Assembly (NCBI GenBank): GCA_937892405.1
Contig: CALAFS010000059.1
Coordinates: forward strand, 1 to 5,040
Length of the DNA: 5,040 nt
Direction of reading: 5' to 3'
From: an uncultured Clostridia bacterium
GTDB taxonomy: Bacteria; Bacillota; Clostridia; Oscillospirales; CAG-272
Position numbers and translations under genes: made by a program
Part shown: positions 1 through 5,040 of the stretch, in pieces
Layout of the letters: the number at the start of each line of letters is the position of its first letter
Numbering within the stretch: position 1 is the first letter of the stretch
The notes under the pieces: generated by a model
Seen by the model: the letters and a program-made list of their open reading frames with translations, nothing else
What the model was told of the DNA's origin: nothing
Databases searched by the model: none

Positions 1-2
1 CT

Positions 3-98
3 GAAATCATTCTTCCGAACGAATGTGACATTCTGACCGACTCGGGCACGGACGGCACCGACCTTCCGTACATCGACGAAGACGACATCGTAGGATAA
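3..98 (+). CDS. C-terminal fragment of an unidentified protein (31 codons visible)
   Basis: The frame starting at base 3 is open from the left edge to a TAA at 96-98, while the other two plus frames hit stops at once. The visible end of the protein is strongly acidic (many Asp and Glu, ending DEDDIVG) and contains no motif I recognise. An intrinsic terminator begins five bases after the stop, which supports this being a real gene end. The start and most of the protein lie outside the window, so no function is proposed. It converges on the mechanosensitive channel gene to its right. Confidence 0.65.
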   Translation, partial: EIILPNECDILTDSGTDGTDLPYIDEDDIVG

Positions 99-102
99 AC
101 AC

Positions 103-141
103 AAAAAGGGCACCTCCTTTTCGGGGGTGCCTCTTTTTTTT
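103..141. terminator. Bidirectional intrinsic terminator between convergent genes
   Basis: A 10-bp stem (108-117 paired with 123-132, with two G-U pairs) closes a five-base loop. It is followed by eight Ts at 134-141 and preceded by five As at 103-107, so it has a U-tract in either direction. It lies between the plus-strand stop at 98 and the minus-strand stop at 159 and would end transcription of both genes. Confidence 0.9.
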
Positions 142-158
142 GCGCAGTTTCTCTCTTT

Positions 159-980
159 TCAATCTTTACTGTGGACATCCAGCTGGGGATACGGAATATG
201 GATTCCCTCTTTGTCGAACGCGGTCTTCACGCCCTCGAGAAGATCAAAGCGGGTATCCCAATAATCCTCATTACGGCACCACGCTTTTGCAGAGATATTG
301 ATGCTGCTCTCGCCGTGCTCGCTCACGCGGGCAGTGGGGGCGGGATCGGTGAGAACCTTCGGATTTTCGCGGCAGACGGTAAGAATGATCTCCTTTGCCT
401 TCTCGAAATCGTCCTCGTAGGCGATGGAGAATGTGAGGTCGACGCGGCGGGTAGGCTTCTTTGAATAGTTGACGATTTCCGTGGTTGAGAGTTTCCCGTT
501 CGGAAGATAGACGATCTTATTGTCGGGGGTACGGATTTTGGTATTGCAGATGAGGATATCCTCGACCGTGCCGCTGTAACCGCACGCCTCAATAAAATCG
601 TCATCGGTAAACGGACGCGTAATCAAAAGCAGAATTCCTCCCGCAAAGTTTGAAAGCGTGCCGTTGACTGCGAGACCGATCCCGACGCCGAGAGAGGTCA
701 GAATCGCCGCAAAGCCCGAAGTATCGAACCCGAGGTATCCGATCAGGGCGACCACAACCAGAACTTTCGCCACGATACGGACGATGTAGGAGATGGATTT
801 ATAGAGTGTCTTATCGAGTTTCCCTTCTCCGATCTGCTTTTCGGCACGACCTCCGATCTTCTTTGCAAACCAGTTGATGAGCATAAAGGACAAGATCAGA
901 ACGACAACGGCAAGCAAAAGTTTCATACCGGTGGTGCTTGCCCACGCACCGAGCTTTGCTAAAAATTCCTGAAAAGTCAT
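159..980 (-). CDS. mscS: Small-conductance mechanosensitive channel, MscS family
   Basis: This encodes a 273-residue inner-membrane channel that in this family opens under membrane tension to release solutes during hypo-osmotic shock. The length is close to E. coli MscS (286 residues). Hydrophobic segments at about 18-39 and 63-84 fit TM1 and TM2. The Gly/Ala-rich segment from about 88 to 120 fits the pore-lining TM3 (GVGIGLAVNGTLSN at 98-111). By my alignment V99 and L103 occupy the positions of the E. coli gate leucines L105 and L109. The beta domain follows, with RPF at 122-124 and LPNGKL at 159-164, and the C-terminal cage ends in the family signature IPYPQLDV (262-269). The ATG at 978-980 is preceded, six bases away, by GGAGGA (987-992). 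The gene lies 110 bases downstream of the ATPase gene, with a hairpin between them. I see no convincing promoter in the AT-rich gap, so whether it is co-transcribed with the metal operon is open. The family call is very secure. Confidence 0.95.
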   Translation of the reverse strand: MTFQEFLAKLGAWASTTGMKLLLAVVVLILSFMLINWFAKKIGGRAEKQIGEGKLDKTLYKSISYIVRIVAKVLVVVALIGYLGFDTSGFAAILTSLGVGIGLAVNGTLSNFAGGILLLITRPFTDDDFIEACGYSGTVEDILICNTKIRTPDNKIVYLPNGKLSTTEIVNYSKKPTRRVDLTFSIAYEDDFEKAKEIILTVCRENPKVLTDPAPTARVSEHGESSINISAKAWCRNEDYWDTRFDLLEGVKTAFDKEGIHIPYPQLDVHSKD

Positions 981-1054
981 AAACAGTCCTCCGAGACTTT
1001 CGTATTTTCAATATTCCGCGTTTTTATAAAAATATGTGCAAATGACAGAATTCT

Positions 1055-1079
1055 GCCCGCCGTGTGTTCCACGGCGGGC
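1055..1079 (-). terminator. Strong hairpin after the metal ATPase gene, probable operon end
   Basis: A perfect, GC-rich 10-bp stem (1055-1064 with 1070-1079) closes a five-base loop, beginning 12 bases after the ATPase stop codon. On the minus strand it is not followed directly by a U-tract: a palindrome CAGAATTCTG (1046-1055) abuts it and T-rich sequence comes only about 20 bases later. It may be a weak terminator, or a 3' stabilising or processing hairpin that lets some transcription pass into mscS. Confidence 0.5.
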
Positions 1080-1090
1080 GGTCATATCTG

Positions 1091-2974
1091 TTATTGCTCT
1101 TTCTTTCCGTATTTCGGATGGTAGTGAAGCATGCGGATCGAGTTGAAGATCGCGATGATCGCGACACCGACATCGGCGAACACCGCCCACCACATGCTGA
1201 CAAGTCCGAGGGCGCCGAGAACGAGAATCGCCGCCTTGACGGTGAGCGCGAAGACGATGTTTTCCTTCGAGATGAGAAGGGTCTTGCGCGCGATGGCAAT
1301 CGCCGCGGGCAGACGGTCGAGGGCGTCGGACATGATAACGACATCCGCCGCCTCAATCGCGCTGTCGGAACCGATACCGCCCATGGCGATACCGATGTCG
1401 GCGCGGGCAAGGCTCGGCGCGTCGTTGATACCGTCGCCGACATAGGCGACGCCGCGTCCGGTCGCGGTCAGAGCTTCGAGATGTTCATACTTCTGATTCG
1501 GAAGAAGCTCAGCATTGACCTCGTCGATTCCGAGCTCGTGACCGACGCGCTCCGCGTTCTCCTTGCGGTCACCCGAAAGCATAACAGTCTTTTTTACGCC
1601 GAGGTTTCTGAGAGCGGCGATGGCTTCCTTCGCCTCGGGTTTGATCCGGTCGGCAACCTCGATTCTGCCGAGGTATTCCCCGTCCCGTGCCACAAAGAGG
1701 ACACCGGCACCGACGGGAAGATCGAGATCGGCGTGTGTGACGCCCGCCTCTGCAAGGAGCTTTTTGTTACCGACGAGGACGGTGGTACCGTCGACTTTGG
1801 CACGCACGCCCTTACCTGCGATTTCTTCCTGTGCTTCGGGATGGGCGGGATTCTTCACCACATCGAAGAGGCAAAGTGCCATCGGGTGATGGGAGCCGAA
1901 TTCCGCGGTGGCGGCGAGAGTGAGAAGCTCTTCCTCCGAGACGCCGACGGGATAGGCGGCGCGCACCTTGAAGGTGCCGTCGGTCAGGGTACCCGTCTTA
2001 TCCATGGCGAAGGTTTCCGCATGGGCGAGGGGGGAGAAGGTATTGCCGCCTTTATAGAGGATTCCCTGCGATGCAGCGCCGCCGATACCGCCGAAGAACG
2101 CCATCGGAACCGAAATGACAAGGGCGCACGGGCAGGAGACAACAAGGAACAGCAGGGCGCGGTGCACCGAGTCAATGATCGGCATCCAGCCAAAAATCGG
2201 GGGGATAAACGCGAGCAGAACGGCGCAAGCAACGACAAAGGGGGTGTAGTATTTTGCAAATTTGGTGATGAAGTTCTCTTCCTTCGACTTACGGTCACCG
2301 GCGTTCTCGACAAGGTCAAGGATACGCGCGGCGGCGGAATCTTCTGCAGGACGGATCGCCAAAAGGGTAAGCGTGCCGTTCAGGACGACGGTGCCACTGT
2401 CCAGCGTATCGTCGGGACCGACACTGCGCGGAATGGACTCACCCGTCAGGGCGGAAGTATCGACATCGGCAGTGCCCGAAGTAATGCGCGCGTCAAGAGG
2501 CACACGCTCACCGGCACGGAGGACAAGCGTCTCTCCGACTTCGACATCGTCGGCGTCGACTCTCTCTTCTTTTCCGTCGCGCAGAACCGTCGCCTCATCG
2601 GGACGGATATCCATCAGCGAGCGAATGGAGCTTCTCGAATGTTCGACCGCGCGCTTCTGGAAATATTCGCCGACAAGATAGAAGATCATAACGGCGACGC
2701 CCTCTTCGTATTCTCCGATGCAGACAGCGCCGATCGAGGCGATGGACATCAGGAATTTTTCGTCGAGGAATTTCTTATGGAAAATGCCGCGCACGGCGTC
2801 GACAAAGACTTCACCGCCTGAAATCACGAGGGCAATGAAATAAAAGATCAAAGAAACCGTCGGCGTCCCCTCCGCGGCGCTCACATGGTCGATGATAAAC
2901 GCGGGGACAAAAAAGAGGAGACCTGCGATGATCGGAAACAGCGGGTTCTTTATGAGCTTACGGAGTTTTTTCAT
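1091..2974 (-). CDS. cadA: Zn/Cd/Pb-exporting P1B-type ATPase without an N-terminal HMA domain
   Basis: This is a heavy-metal efflux pump of the inner membrane (627 residues) that couples ATP hydrolysis to export of divalent soft metals. Landmarks, numbered from the preferred start: TGES of the actuator domain (177-180), the transmembrane metal-binding CPC (281-283), the phosphorylated Asp of DKTGTLT (325-331), the P1B-specific His-Pro (363-364) and GDGINDAP (513-520). In the last membrane region K580 and D601 have the same 21-residue spacing as the Lys/Asp pair of ZntA. With CPC, this points to the Zn/Cd/Pb subgroup rather than a Cu pump. The usual N-terminal GxxCxxC domain is absent; the preceding gene encodes it separately. 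An in-frame ATG exists at 3017-3019, but it has no ribosome binding site and adds an unlikely 15 residues through a hairpin. The ATG at 2972-2974 has GGGAG close upstream, so I chose it. Whether the natural substrate is Zn, Cd or Pb cannot be read from the sequence. Confidence 0.95.
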   Translation of the reverse strand: MKKLRKLIKNPLFPIIAGLLFFVPAFIIDHVSAAEGTPTVSLIFYFIALVISGGEVFVDAVRGIFHKKFLDEKFLMSIASIGAVCIGEYEEGVAVMIFYLVGEYFQKRAVEHSRSSIRSLMDIRPDEATVLRDGKEERVDADDVEVGETLVLRAGERVPLDARITSGTADVDTSALTGESIPRSVGPDDTLDSGTVVLNGTLTLLAIRPAEDSAAARILDLVENAGDRKSKEENFITKFAKYYTPFVVACAVLLAFIPPIFGWMPIIDSVHRALLFLVVSCPCALVISVPMAFFGGIGGAASQGILYKGGNTFSPLAHAETFAMDKTGTLTDGTFKVRAAYPVGVSEEELLTLAATAEFGSHHPMALCLFDVVKNPAHPEAQEEIAGKGVRAKVDGTTVLVGNKKLLAEAGVTHADLDLPVGAGVLFVARDGEYLGRIEVADRIKPEAKEAIAALRNLGVKKTVMLSGDRKENAERVGHELGIDEVNAELLPNQKYEHLEALTATGRGVAYVGDGINDAPSLARADIGIAMGGIGSDSAIEAADVVIMSDALDRLPAAIAIARKTLLISKENIVFALTVKAAILVLGALGLVSMWWAVFADVGVAIIAIFNSIRMLHYHPKYGKKEQ

Positions 2975-2980
2975 ATCTAT

Positions 2981-2986
2981 CTCCCT
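2981..2986 (-). promoter_or_regulatory. Ribosome binding site that decides the ATPase start
   Basis: The minus strand reads AGGGAG here, six bases before the ATG at 2972-2974. The alternative in-frame ATG at 3017-3019 is preceded by GC-rich hairpin sequence with no Shine-Dalgarno match. The site starts one base after the small hairpin at 2988-3004, so folding of that hairpin could affect ribosome access. Confidence 0.75.
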
Positions 2987-2987
2987 T

Positions 2988-3004
2988 CCGCCGTGTGTCG
3001 GCGG
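2988..3004 (-). other. Small GC-rich hairpin abutting the ATPase ribosome binding site
   Basis: CCGCCG at 2988-2993 pairs perfectly with CGGCGG at 2999-3004 around a five-base loop. It lies directly upstream of the ribosome binding site of the ATPase gene. The plus-strand 11-mer CCGCCGTGTGT (2988-2998) also occurs in the hairpin after the ATPase gene (1057-1067). A role in translation control is only inference. Confidence 0.6.
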
Positions 3005-3023
3005 TAAAATACTTTTCATGAAG

Positions 3024-3056
3024 GCGGGCTTGCCGTCGTCCGACAGACAAGCCCGC
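3024..3056 (-). other. Intergenic hairpin between the HMA gene and the ATPase gene
   Basis: A perfect 9-bp stem (3024-3032 with 3048-3056) closes a 15-base loop that itself contains a GTC/GAC pairing. It begins 10 bases after the stop of the HMA gene. A T-run follows on the minus strand only after about 12 bases, so it is not a classical terminator. It may stabilise the upstream mRNA, mark a processing site, or partly attenuate transcription so that the small metal-binding protein is made in excess over the pump. Confidence 0.6.
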
Positions 3057-3066
3057 GATCGTCGTC

Positions 3067-3285
3067 TTACTTTTCGACGACGACATCGTCCTCGCCGAAC
3101 TCCTTGACGCTCTTCTGAATCAGAGCGAACGCGGCGTCTGCGTCAAGCGAAGTTTCCACACTCAGCTTTTCTGTGAGGAAGTTGATCTTCGCGGAATCAA
3201 TGCCGTCCTGCTTTTCGATCAGCTCGGCAAGTTTCAGTGCGCAGTTGGGGCAGTCAAGACCTTTGATGGAATAACGGATTTTCAT
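3067..3285 (-). CDS. Free-standing heavy-metal-associated (HMA) domain protein
   Basis: This is a 72-residue cytosolic protein that is essentially one ferredoxin-like HMA domain. The metal-binding loop GLDCPNC is at 9-15, with C12 and C15 as ligands. The central part (KINFLTEKLSVE, about 33-44) resembles the N-terminal domain of ZntA/CadA pumps, where a GMDC loop is followed by a similar strand. The downstream ATPase lacks this domain, so the protein probably hands metal to the pump or regulates it in trans. The ATG at 3283-3285 is preceded by AAGGAG at 3295-3300, nine bases away. The arsR stop is 30 bases upstream, across an AT-rich gap holding the palindrome TAAAAATTATTTTTA (3304-3318), so the two genes form one operon. 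The C-terminus is acidic. A copper chaperone (CopZ) role is an alternative, but the neighbouring pump is of Zn/Cd/Pb type. Confidence 0.93.
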   Translation of the reverse strand: MKIRYSIKGLDCPNCALKLAELIEKQDGIDSAKINFLTEKLSVETSLDADAAFALIQKSVKEFGEDDVVVEK

Positions 3286-3315
3286 TTTGGAAATCTCCTT
3301 ATATAAAAATTATTT

Positions 3316-3696
3316 TTATTCGTTGATGTGTTCGAGCGCCGTCTCAATGATACTTCTCACATGGTCATCGGCGAGGGAGTAAAAGACATTCTTCCCCGAT
3401 TTACGGTAAGTGATAAGGTCGCTCTGCCGAAGTGCCTTCAACTGATGGGAGACGGCGGACTTCGTCATACCGAGGAGCTGTGCGATGTCGCACACGCACA
3501 TCGGCGTGCCGTCAATCGCGAAAAGAATCCGGATTCTCGTACTGTCCCCGAGAATCTTGAAAAGATCGGACAGATCATAGAGCACCGACTCCCCCGGCAT
3601 GTGGCGTCTCTTCTCTTCCACGACATCGGCGTGCACCTCTTCGCACTCGCAGAGAAGCTCGCTCTCCTTCACTTCCGGAACGGTTTTATGTTCCAT
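3316..3696 (-). CDS. ArsR/SmtB-family metal-sensing repressor (CadC/CzrA-like)
   Basis: This is a 126-residue winged-helix repressor that in this family leaves its operator when Zn, Cd or Pb binds. Residues 40-60 begin the fold (LFKILGDSTRIRIL), the helix-turn-helix spans about 70-90 (SAVSHQLKALR) and the wing about 94-108. Both known metal sites appear complete. The alpha3N site has CVC at 67-69 plus N-terminal C16 and C18. The alpha5 site is D110, H112, H123 and E126, with the same 2-11-3 spacing as SmtB D104, H106, H117, E120. E126 is the last residue. The ATG at 3694-3696 has AAGGAGGA (3702-3709) five bases upstream. An internal Met33 start would remove the N-terminal cysteines, so I reject it. 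It is first in the operon, just downstream of a repeat-rich operator, which implies autoregulation. Which metal it senses is not readable from the sequence. Confidence 0.95.
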   Translation of the reverse strand: MEHKTVPEVKESELLCECEEVHADVVEEKRRHMPGESVLYDLSDLFKILGDSTRIRILFAIDGTPMCVCDIAQLLGMTKSAVSHQLKALRQSDLITYRKSGKNVFYSLADDHVRSIIETALEHINE

Positions 3697-3707
3697 GGCT
3701 GTCCTCC

Positions 3708-3740
3708 TTCAACGGTTGAAAGGTTGAACAATTGCTCAAC
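3708..3740 (-). promoter_or_regulatory. Probable operator of the ArsR-family repressor
   Basis: The core is an 18-bp inverted repeat at 3723-3740 (GTTGAACAATTGCTCAAC), perfect except for one symmetric pair, of the TTGA...TCAA type bound by SmtB/CzrA-like repressors. It would begin a few bases downstream of the expected transcription start (about 3744). A second palindrome, TTCAACGGTTGAA (3708-3720), lies beside it with opposite half-site order and overlaps the arsR ribosome binding site. GGTTGAA occurs as a direct repeat at 3714-3720 and 3722-3728. Confidence 0.8.
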
Positions 3741-3750
3741 TGTTGGTTTT

Positions 3751-3779
3751 ATTATAGCACGGGATTTTTCGTATGTCAA
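3751..3779 (-). promoter_or_regulatory. Consensus sigma-A promoter of the metal operon
   Basis: On the minus strand a perfect TTGACA (3774-3779) is separated by exactly 17 bases from a perfect TATAAT (3751-3756). A TG one base before the -10 box makes it an extended -10 promoter as well. Such a strong promoter suits control by a repressor. The predicted start is near 3744, giving a leader of about 48 bases before arsR. Confidence 0.93.
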
Positions 3780-3789
3780 GGGGTTTTGC

Positions 3790-3821
3790 AAAAAAAATCC
3801 GGATTTTCTCCGGAATTTTTT
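3790..3821. terminator. Terminator after the protease gene, usable in both directions
   Basis: TCCGG (3798-3802) pairs with CCGGA (3810-3814) around a seven-base loop, and the stem is extended by A/T pairs after one mismatch. Runs of A on the left (3790-3797) and T on the right (3816-3821) provide a U-tract on either strand. It lies 45 bases beyond the protease stop and only 10 bases before the -35 box of the metal operon promoter, so it insulates that operon. The short GC core makes it moderate in strength. Confidence 0.75.
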
Positions 3822-3866
3822 CGTATGGAAAATTCTCTTCGGGACACACGGAAAAGCGGGCTTTCT

Positions 3867-4799
3867 TCAATAGAAAGGATGTGCCGCAAGGTAGGCAGCG
3901 ATCTTCTCTGCCGGAATGGCGGCGGTGGACAGGAATTCCCCGTTTTCGTCCTGCAAAACGGCGAAGTCCAGCCCGACGATCTCGAGATTTTCATTTAAGA
4001 GGGCGCCGCCCGAGGAGCCGTGATCGGTCGGAGCGGTATGCAGAAGAACATCAAAATCGACGAAGGACTCTTCCCCGTCCTTTGCCGTCAGGGTGCGGTA
4101 GGACTGCGTCTTTCCGTAGGTCAAGGTATTTCGCTGTCCGCCCGGCTGACCGACGGCGGCGACCGCGACATCGCACGCAGGATTCTGCGCTGCGAGCTTC
4201 AGGGTAGCAAGCTCCTTTTCCCATTTCGTAAAAAACAGAACGGCGAGGTCATAGGCTTCGTCGGCGGAATTCAGCGTTGCCGTATAGCGGTTTCCGTAGC
4301 AATCAATCACGGCATGCTCGGCGCGGAGGTAGCCGCTCTTTTTCACGGTATGACAGTTGGTAAGAAGGAAACAGGTATCCCCCTCCGTCGCGATCAGAAC
4401 GCCGCTCCCGATCGAGGTATCATAGGCATAAGGGGTGCGGTAATAGCGGGTCTCCACCGTGAGATTGGCGGATATGACCTCTTTCGCGATACGATTGGTC
4501 CACGCCGCATAGTCGGTCACGTAGCGCGCGGTGAGTGTCAGATCGGAGCGGACGGGTGCCGTCGGGTCACGCGGTATCTCACTCCCCTCGGAATACCAGC
4601 CGAGAAAAATCCGAAGATCCTTCTCCGGGGCGTCGGGAAAGGTGACACGCCCGCCGTCGGCACATTCCCGTGCGGCGATCACTTCACCGGTATCGGAAAG
4701 GAAGGTGACGGTATGGGTGTCCCTCTGTCCCGCGCAGGAAAAGAGGCAAAACATCGTGAGAAAAAGGAGGATAAGGAAGCTGATTCTTCGTTTTTGCAT
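3867..4799 (-). CDS. Lipoprotein with InlB-type B-repeat and trypsin-like serine protease domain
   Basis: This is a 310-residue predicted surface lipoprotein. A basic start (MQKRR) and hydrophobic core lead to the lipobox LFSC, with C22 as the lipidated residue. Residues 29-93 match the InlB B-repeat (Listeria-Bacteroides repeat, Flg_new) pattern: VTFLSDTGE, then FLGWYSEG, then LTLTARY. From about 100 to 310 is a trypsin/HtrA-like domain. H150 in LLTNCHTV, D184 in YDLAVL and S263 in GSSGGAL form a complete triad, so it is probably active. There is no PDZ domain, so it is shorter than DegP/HtrA proteins. The residue before the catalytic His is Cys149 where Asn, Tyr or Gly is more usual. C143, C167 and C209 are also in the domain. 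The ATG at 4797-4799 has GAGGAGA (4807-4813) seven bases upstream. It has its own promoter and terminator and appears monocistronic. The substrate is unknown; cleavage of envelope or secreted proteins is a general inference. Confidence 0.9.
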   Translation of the reverse strand: MQKRRISFLILLFLTMFCLFSCAGQRDTHTVTFLSDTGEVIAARECADGGRVTFPDAPEKDLRIFLGWYSEGSEIPRDPTAPVRSDLTLTARYVTDYAAWTNRIAKEVISANLTVETRYYRTPYAYDTSIGSGVLIATEGDTCFLLTNCHTVKKSGYLRAEHAVIDCYGNRYTATLNSADEAYDLAVLFFTKWEKELATLKLAAQNPACDVAVAAVGQPGGQRNTLTYGKTQSYRTLTAKDGEESFVDFDVLLHTAPTDHGSSGGALLNENLEIVGLDFAVLQDENGEFLSTAAIPAEKIAAYLAAHPFY

Positions 4800-4837
4800 G
4801 AAAGGTTCTCCTCATCTTTGCATATACTTACAAGACC

Positions 4838-4866
4838 AGTATAGCACAAAAATCGGGATTTGTCTA
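4838..4866 (-). promoter_or_regulatory. Sigma-A promoter of the protease gene
   Basis: On the minus strand TAGACA (4861-4866, five of six consensus bases) is 17 bases from TATACT (4838-4843, five of six), again with a TG extended -10. The predicted start near 4831 gives a leader of about 30 bases ending in a good ribosome binding site. No obvious operator repeats surround it. Confidence 0.85.
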
Positions 4867-5009
4867 TGCCTTTTCTCCTGTCTTTTATAAATTTGGAAGA
4901 AAAACGCACAAAAGCGGACATAACGTGAGGTTTTGAGGGGTTATTCCCATAAAACGCCGTTTTTTCGGGAAAGGTCGGGGATCACGGTGAAATATTCCAC
5001 AAAACCGAC

Positions 5010-5038
5010 TTGACAATCCACGCTTTTTTTGGTATACT
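5010..5038 (+). promoter_or_regulatory. Plus-strand sigma-A promoter for a gene beyond the right edge
   Basis: TTGACA (5010-5015) is followed after 17 bases by TATACT (5033-5038), two bases before the window ends. It is divergent from the protease promoter, with about 140 bases between them. That gap contains only short A/T-rich runs and a small palindrome (AAAACGCCGTTTT, 4951-4963), and I see no gene in it. The driven gene is not visible. Confidence 0.8.
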
Positions 5039-5040
5039 TA

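Noticed and set aside
981..1054. A promoter for mscS in the AT-rich gap
   Set aside because: TATAAA and TTGCAC-like elements are present but no pair has acceptable spacing, so I did not call one.
1064..2821. A 585-codon open frame on the plus strand, antisense to the ATPase gene
   Set aside because: It is the mirror of a highly conserved ATPase. The translation is rich in Arg, Asp and Gly with no recognisable domain, and I see no promoter or ribosome binding site. Long antisense frames are common opposite genes with G/C-rich codon ends.
2975..3019. A 15-residue N-terminal extension of the ATPase from the ATG at 3017-3019
   Set aside because: There is no Shine-Dalgarno before that ATG, the extension is encoded through a hairpin, and a well-placed AGGGAG serves the ATG at 2972-2974. 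It is kept only as a minor possibility.
3836..3866. A possible second terminator hairpin (AAAG...CTTT) right after the protease stop
   Set aside because: The stem is only about four base pairs and there is no clear T-tract. The hairpin at 3790-3821 is a better candidate.
4020..4844. A 274-codon open frame on the plus strand opposite the protease gene
   Set aside because: It is antisense to a gene with a lipobox and a complete catalytic triad. Its own translation shows no domain, and no ribosome binding site precedes it.
4679..4921. An 80-codon minus-strand frame overlapping the protease start and promoter
   Set aside because: It runs through the protease promoter and signal peptide region in another frame, and its protein has no recognisable features.
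1..5040. CRISPR arrays, tRNA or rRNA genes, insertion sequences, toxin-antitoxin or defence genes
   Set aside because: I looked for repeat-spacer periodicity, cloverleaf-like sequence, transposase motifs and small paired genes and found none.

Overview
The window looks like ordinary chromosomal DNA of a low-to-mid-GC Firmicute, most likely an anaerobic, gut-type member of the Clostridia. The reasons are strong AGGAGG-type ribosome binding sites, near-consensus sigma-A promoters, short intergenic gaps, a lipoprotein signal peptide, an InlB-type B-repeat and a CadC/CzrA-like metal sensor beside a P1B ATPase. The taxonomic guess is inference; there is no marker gene in the window.

Layout from left to right. 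The C-terminal end of an unidentified plus-strand gene stops at 98 and shares a bidirectional terminator (103-141) with a convergent minus-strand MscS-type mechanosensitive channel gene (159-980). Next comes a minus-strand metal-resistance operon. Read in its direction of transcription it is: a consensus promoter (3751-3779), an operator (3708-3740), an ArsR-family sensor (3316-3696), a 72-residue free-standing heavy-metal-associated (HMA) domain protein (3067-3285), a 92-base gap with two GC-rich hairpins, and a Zn/Cd/Pb-type P1B ATPase lacking its own HMA domain (1091-2974). A perfect 10-bp hairpin (1055-1079) follows the ATPase. Upstream of the operon, and separated from it by a terminator (3790-3821), is a minus-strand lipoprotein carrying a B-repeat and a trypsin-like serine protease domain (3867-4799) with its own promoter (4838-4866). 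At the right edge a plus-strand promoter (5010-5038) drives a gene outside the window.

How the genes work together: the ArsR protein keeps both classical metal sites of its family (Cys-rich alpha3N and Asp/His alpha5). It would repress the operon until Zn/Cd/Pb is in excess. The ATPase would then export the metal, with the small HMA protein replacing the N-terminal metal-binding domain that is usually fused to the pump. The MscS channel and the surface protease look like independent neighbours.

I found no convincing undescribed system. The points most worth a second look are the split HMA/ATPase with its structured intergenic region, the nested repeats at the arsR operator and ribosome binding site, and the unusual domain pairing in the lipoprotein protease.
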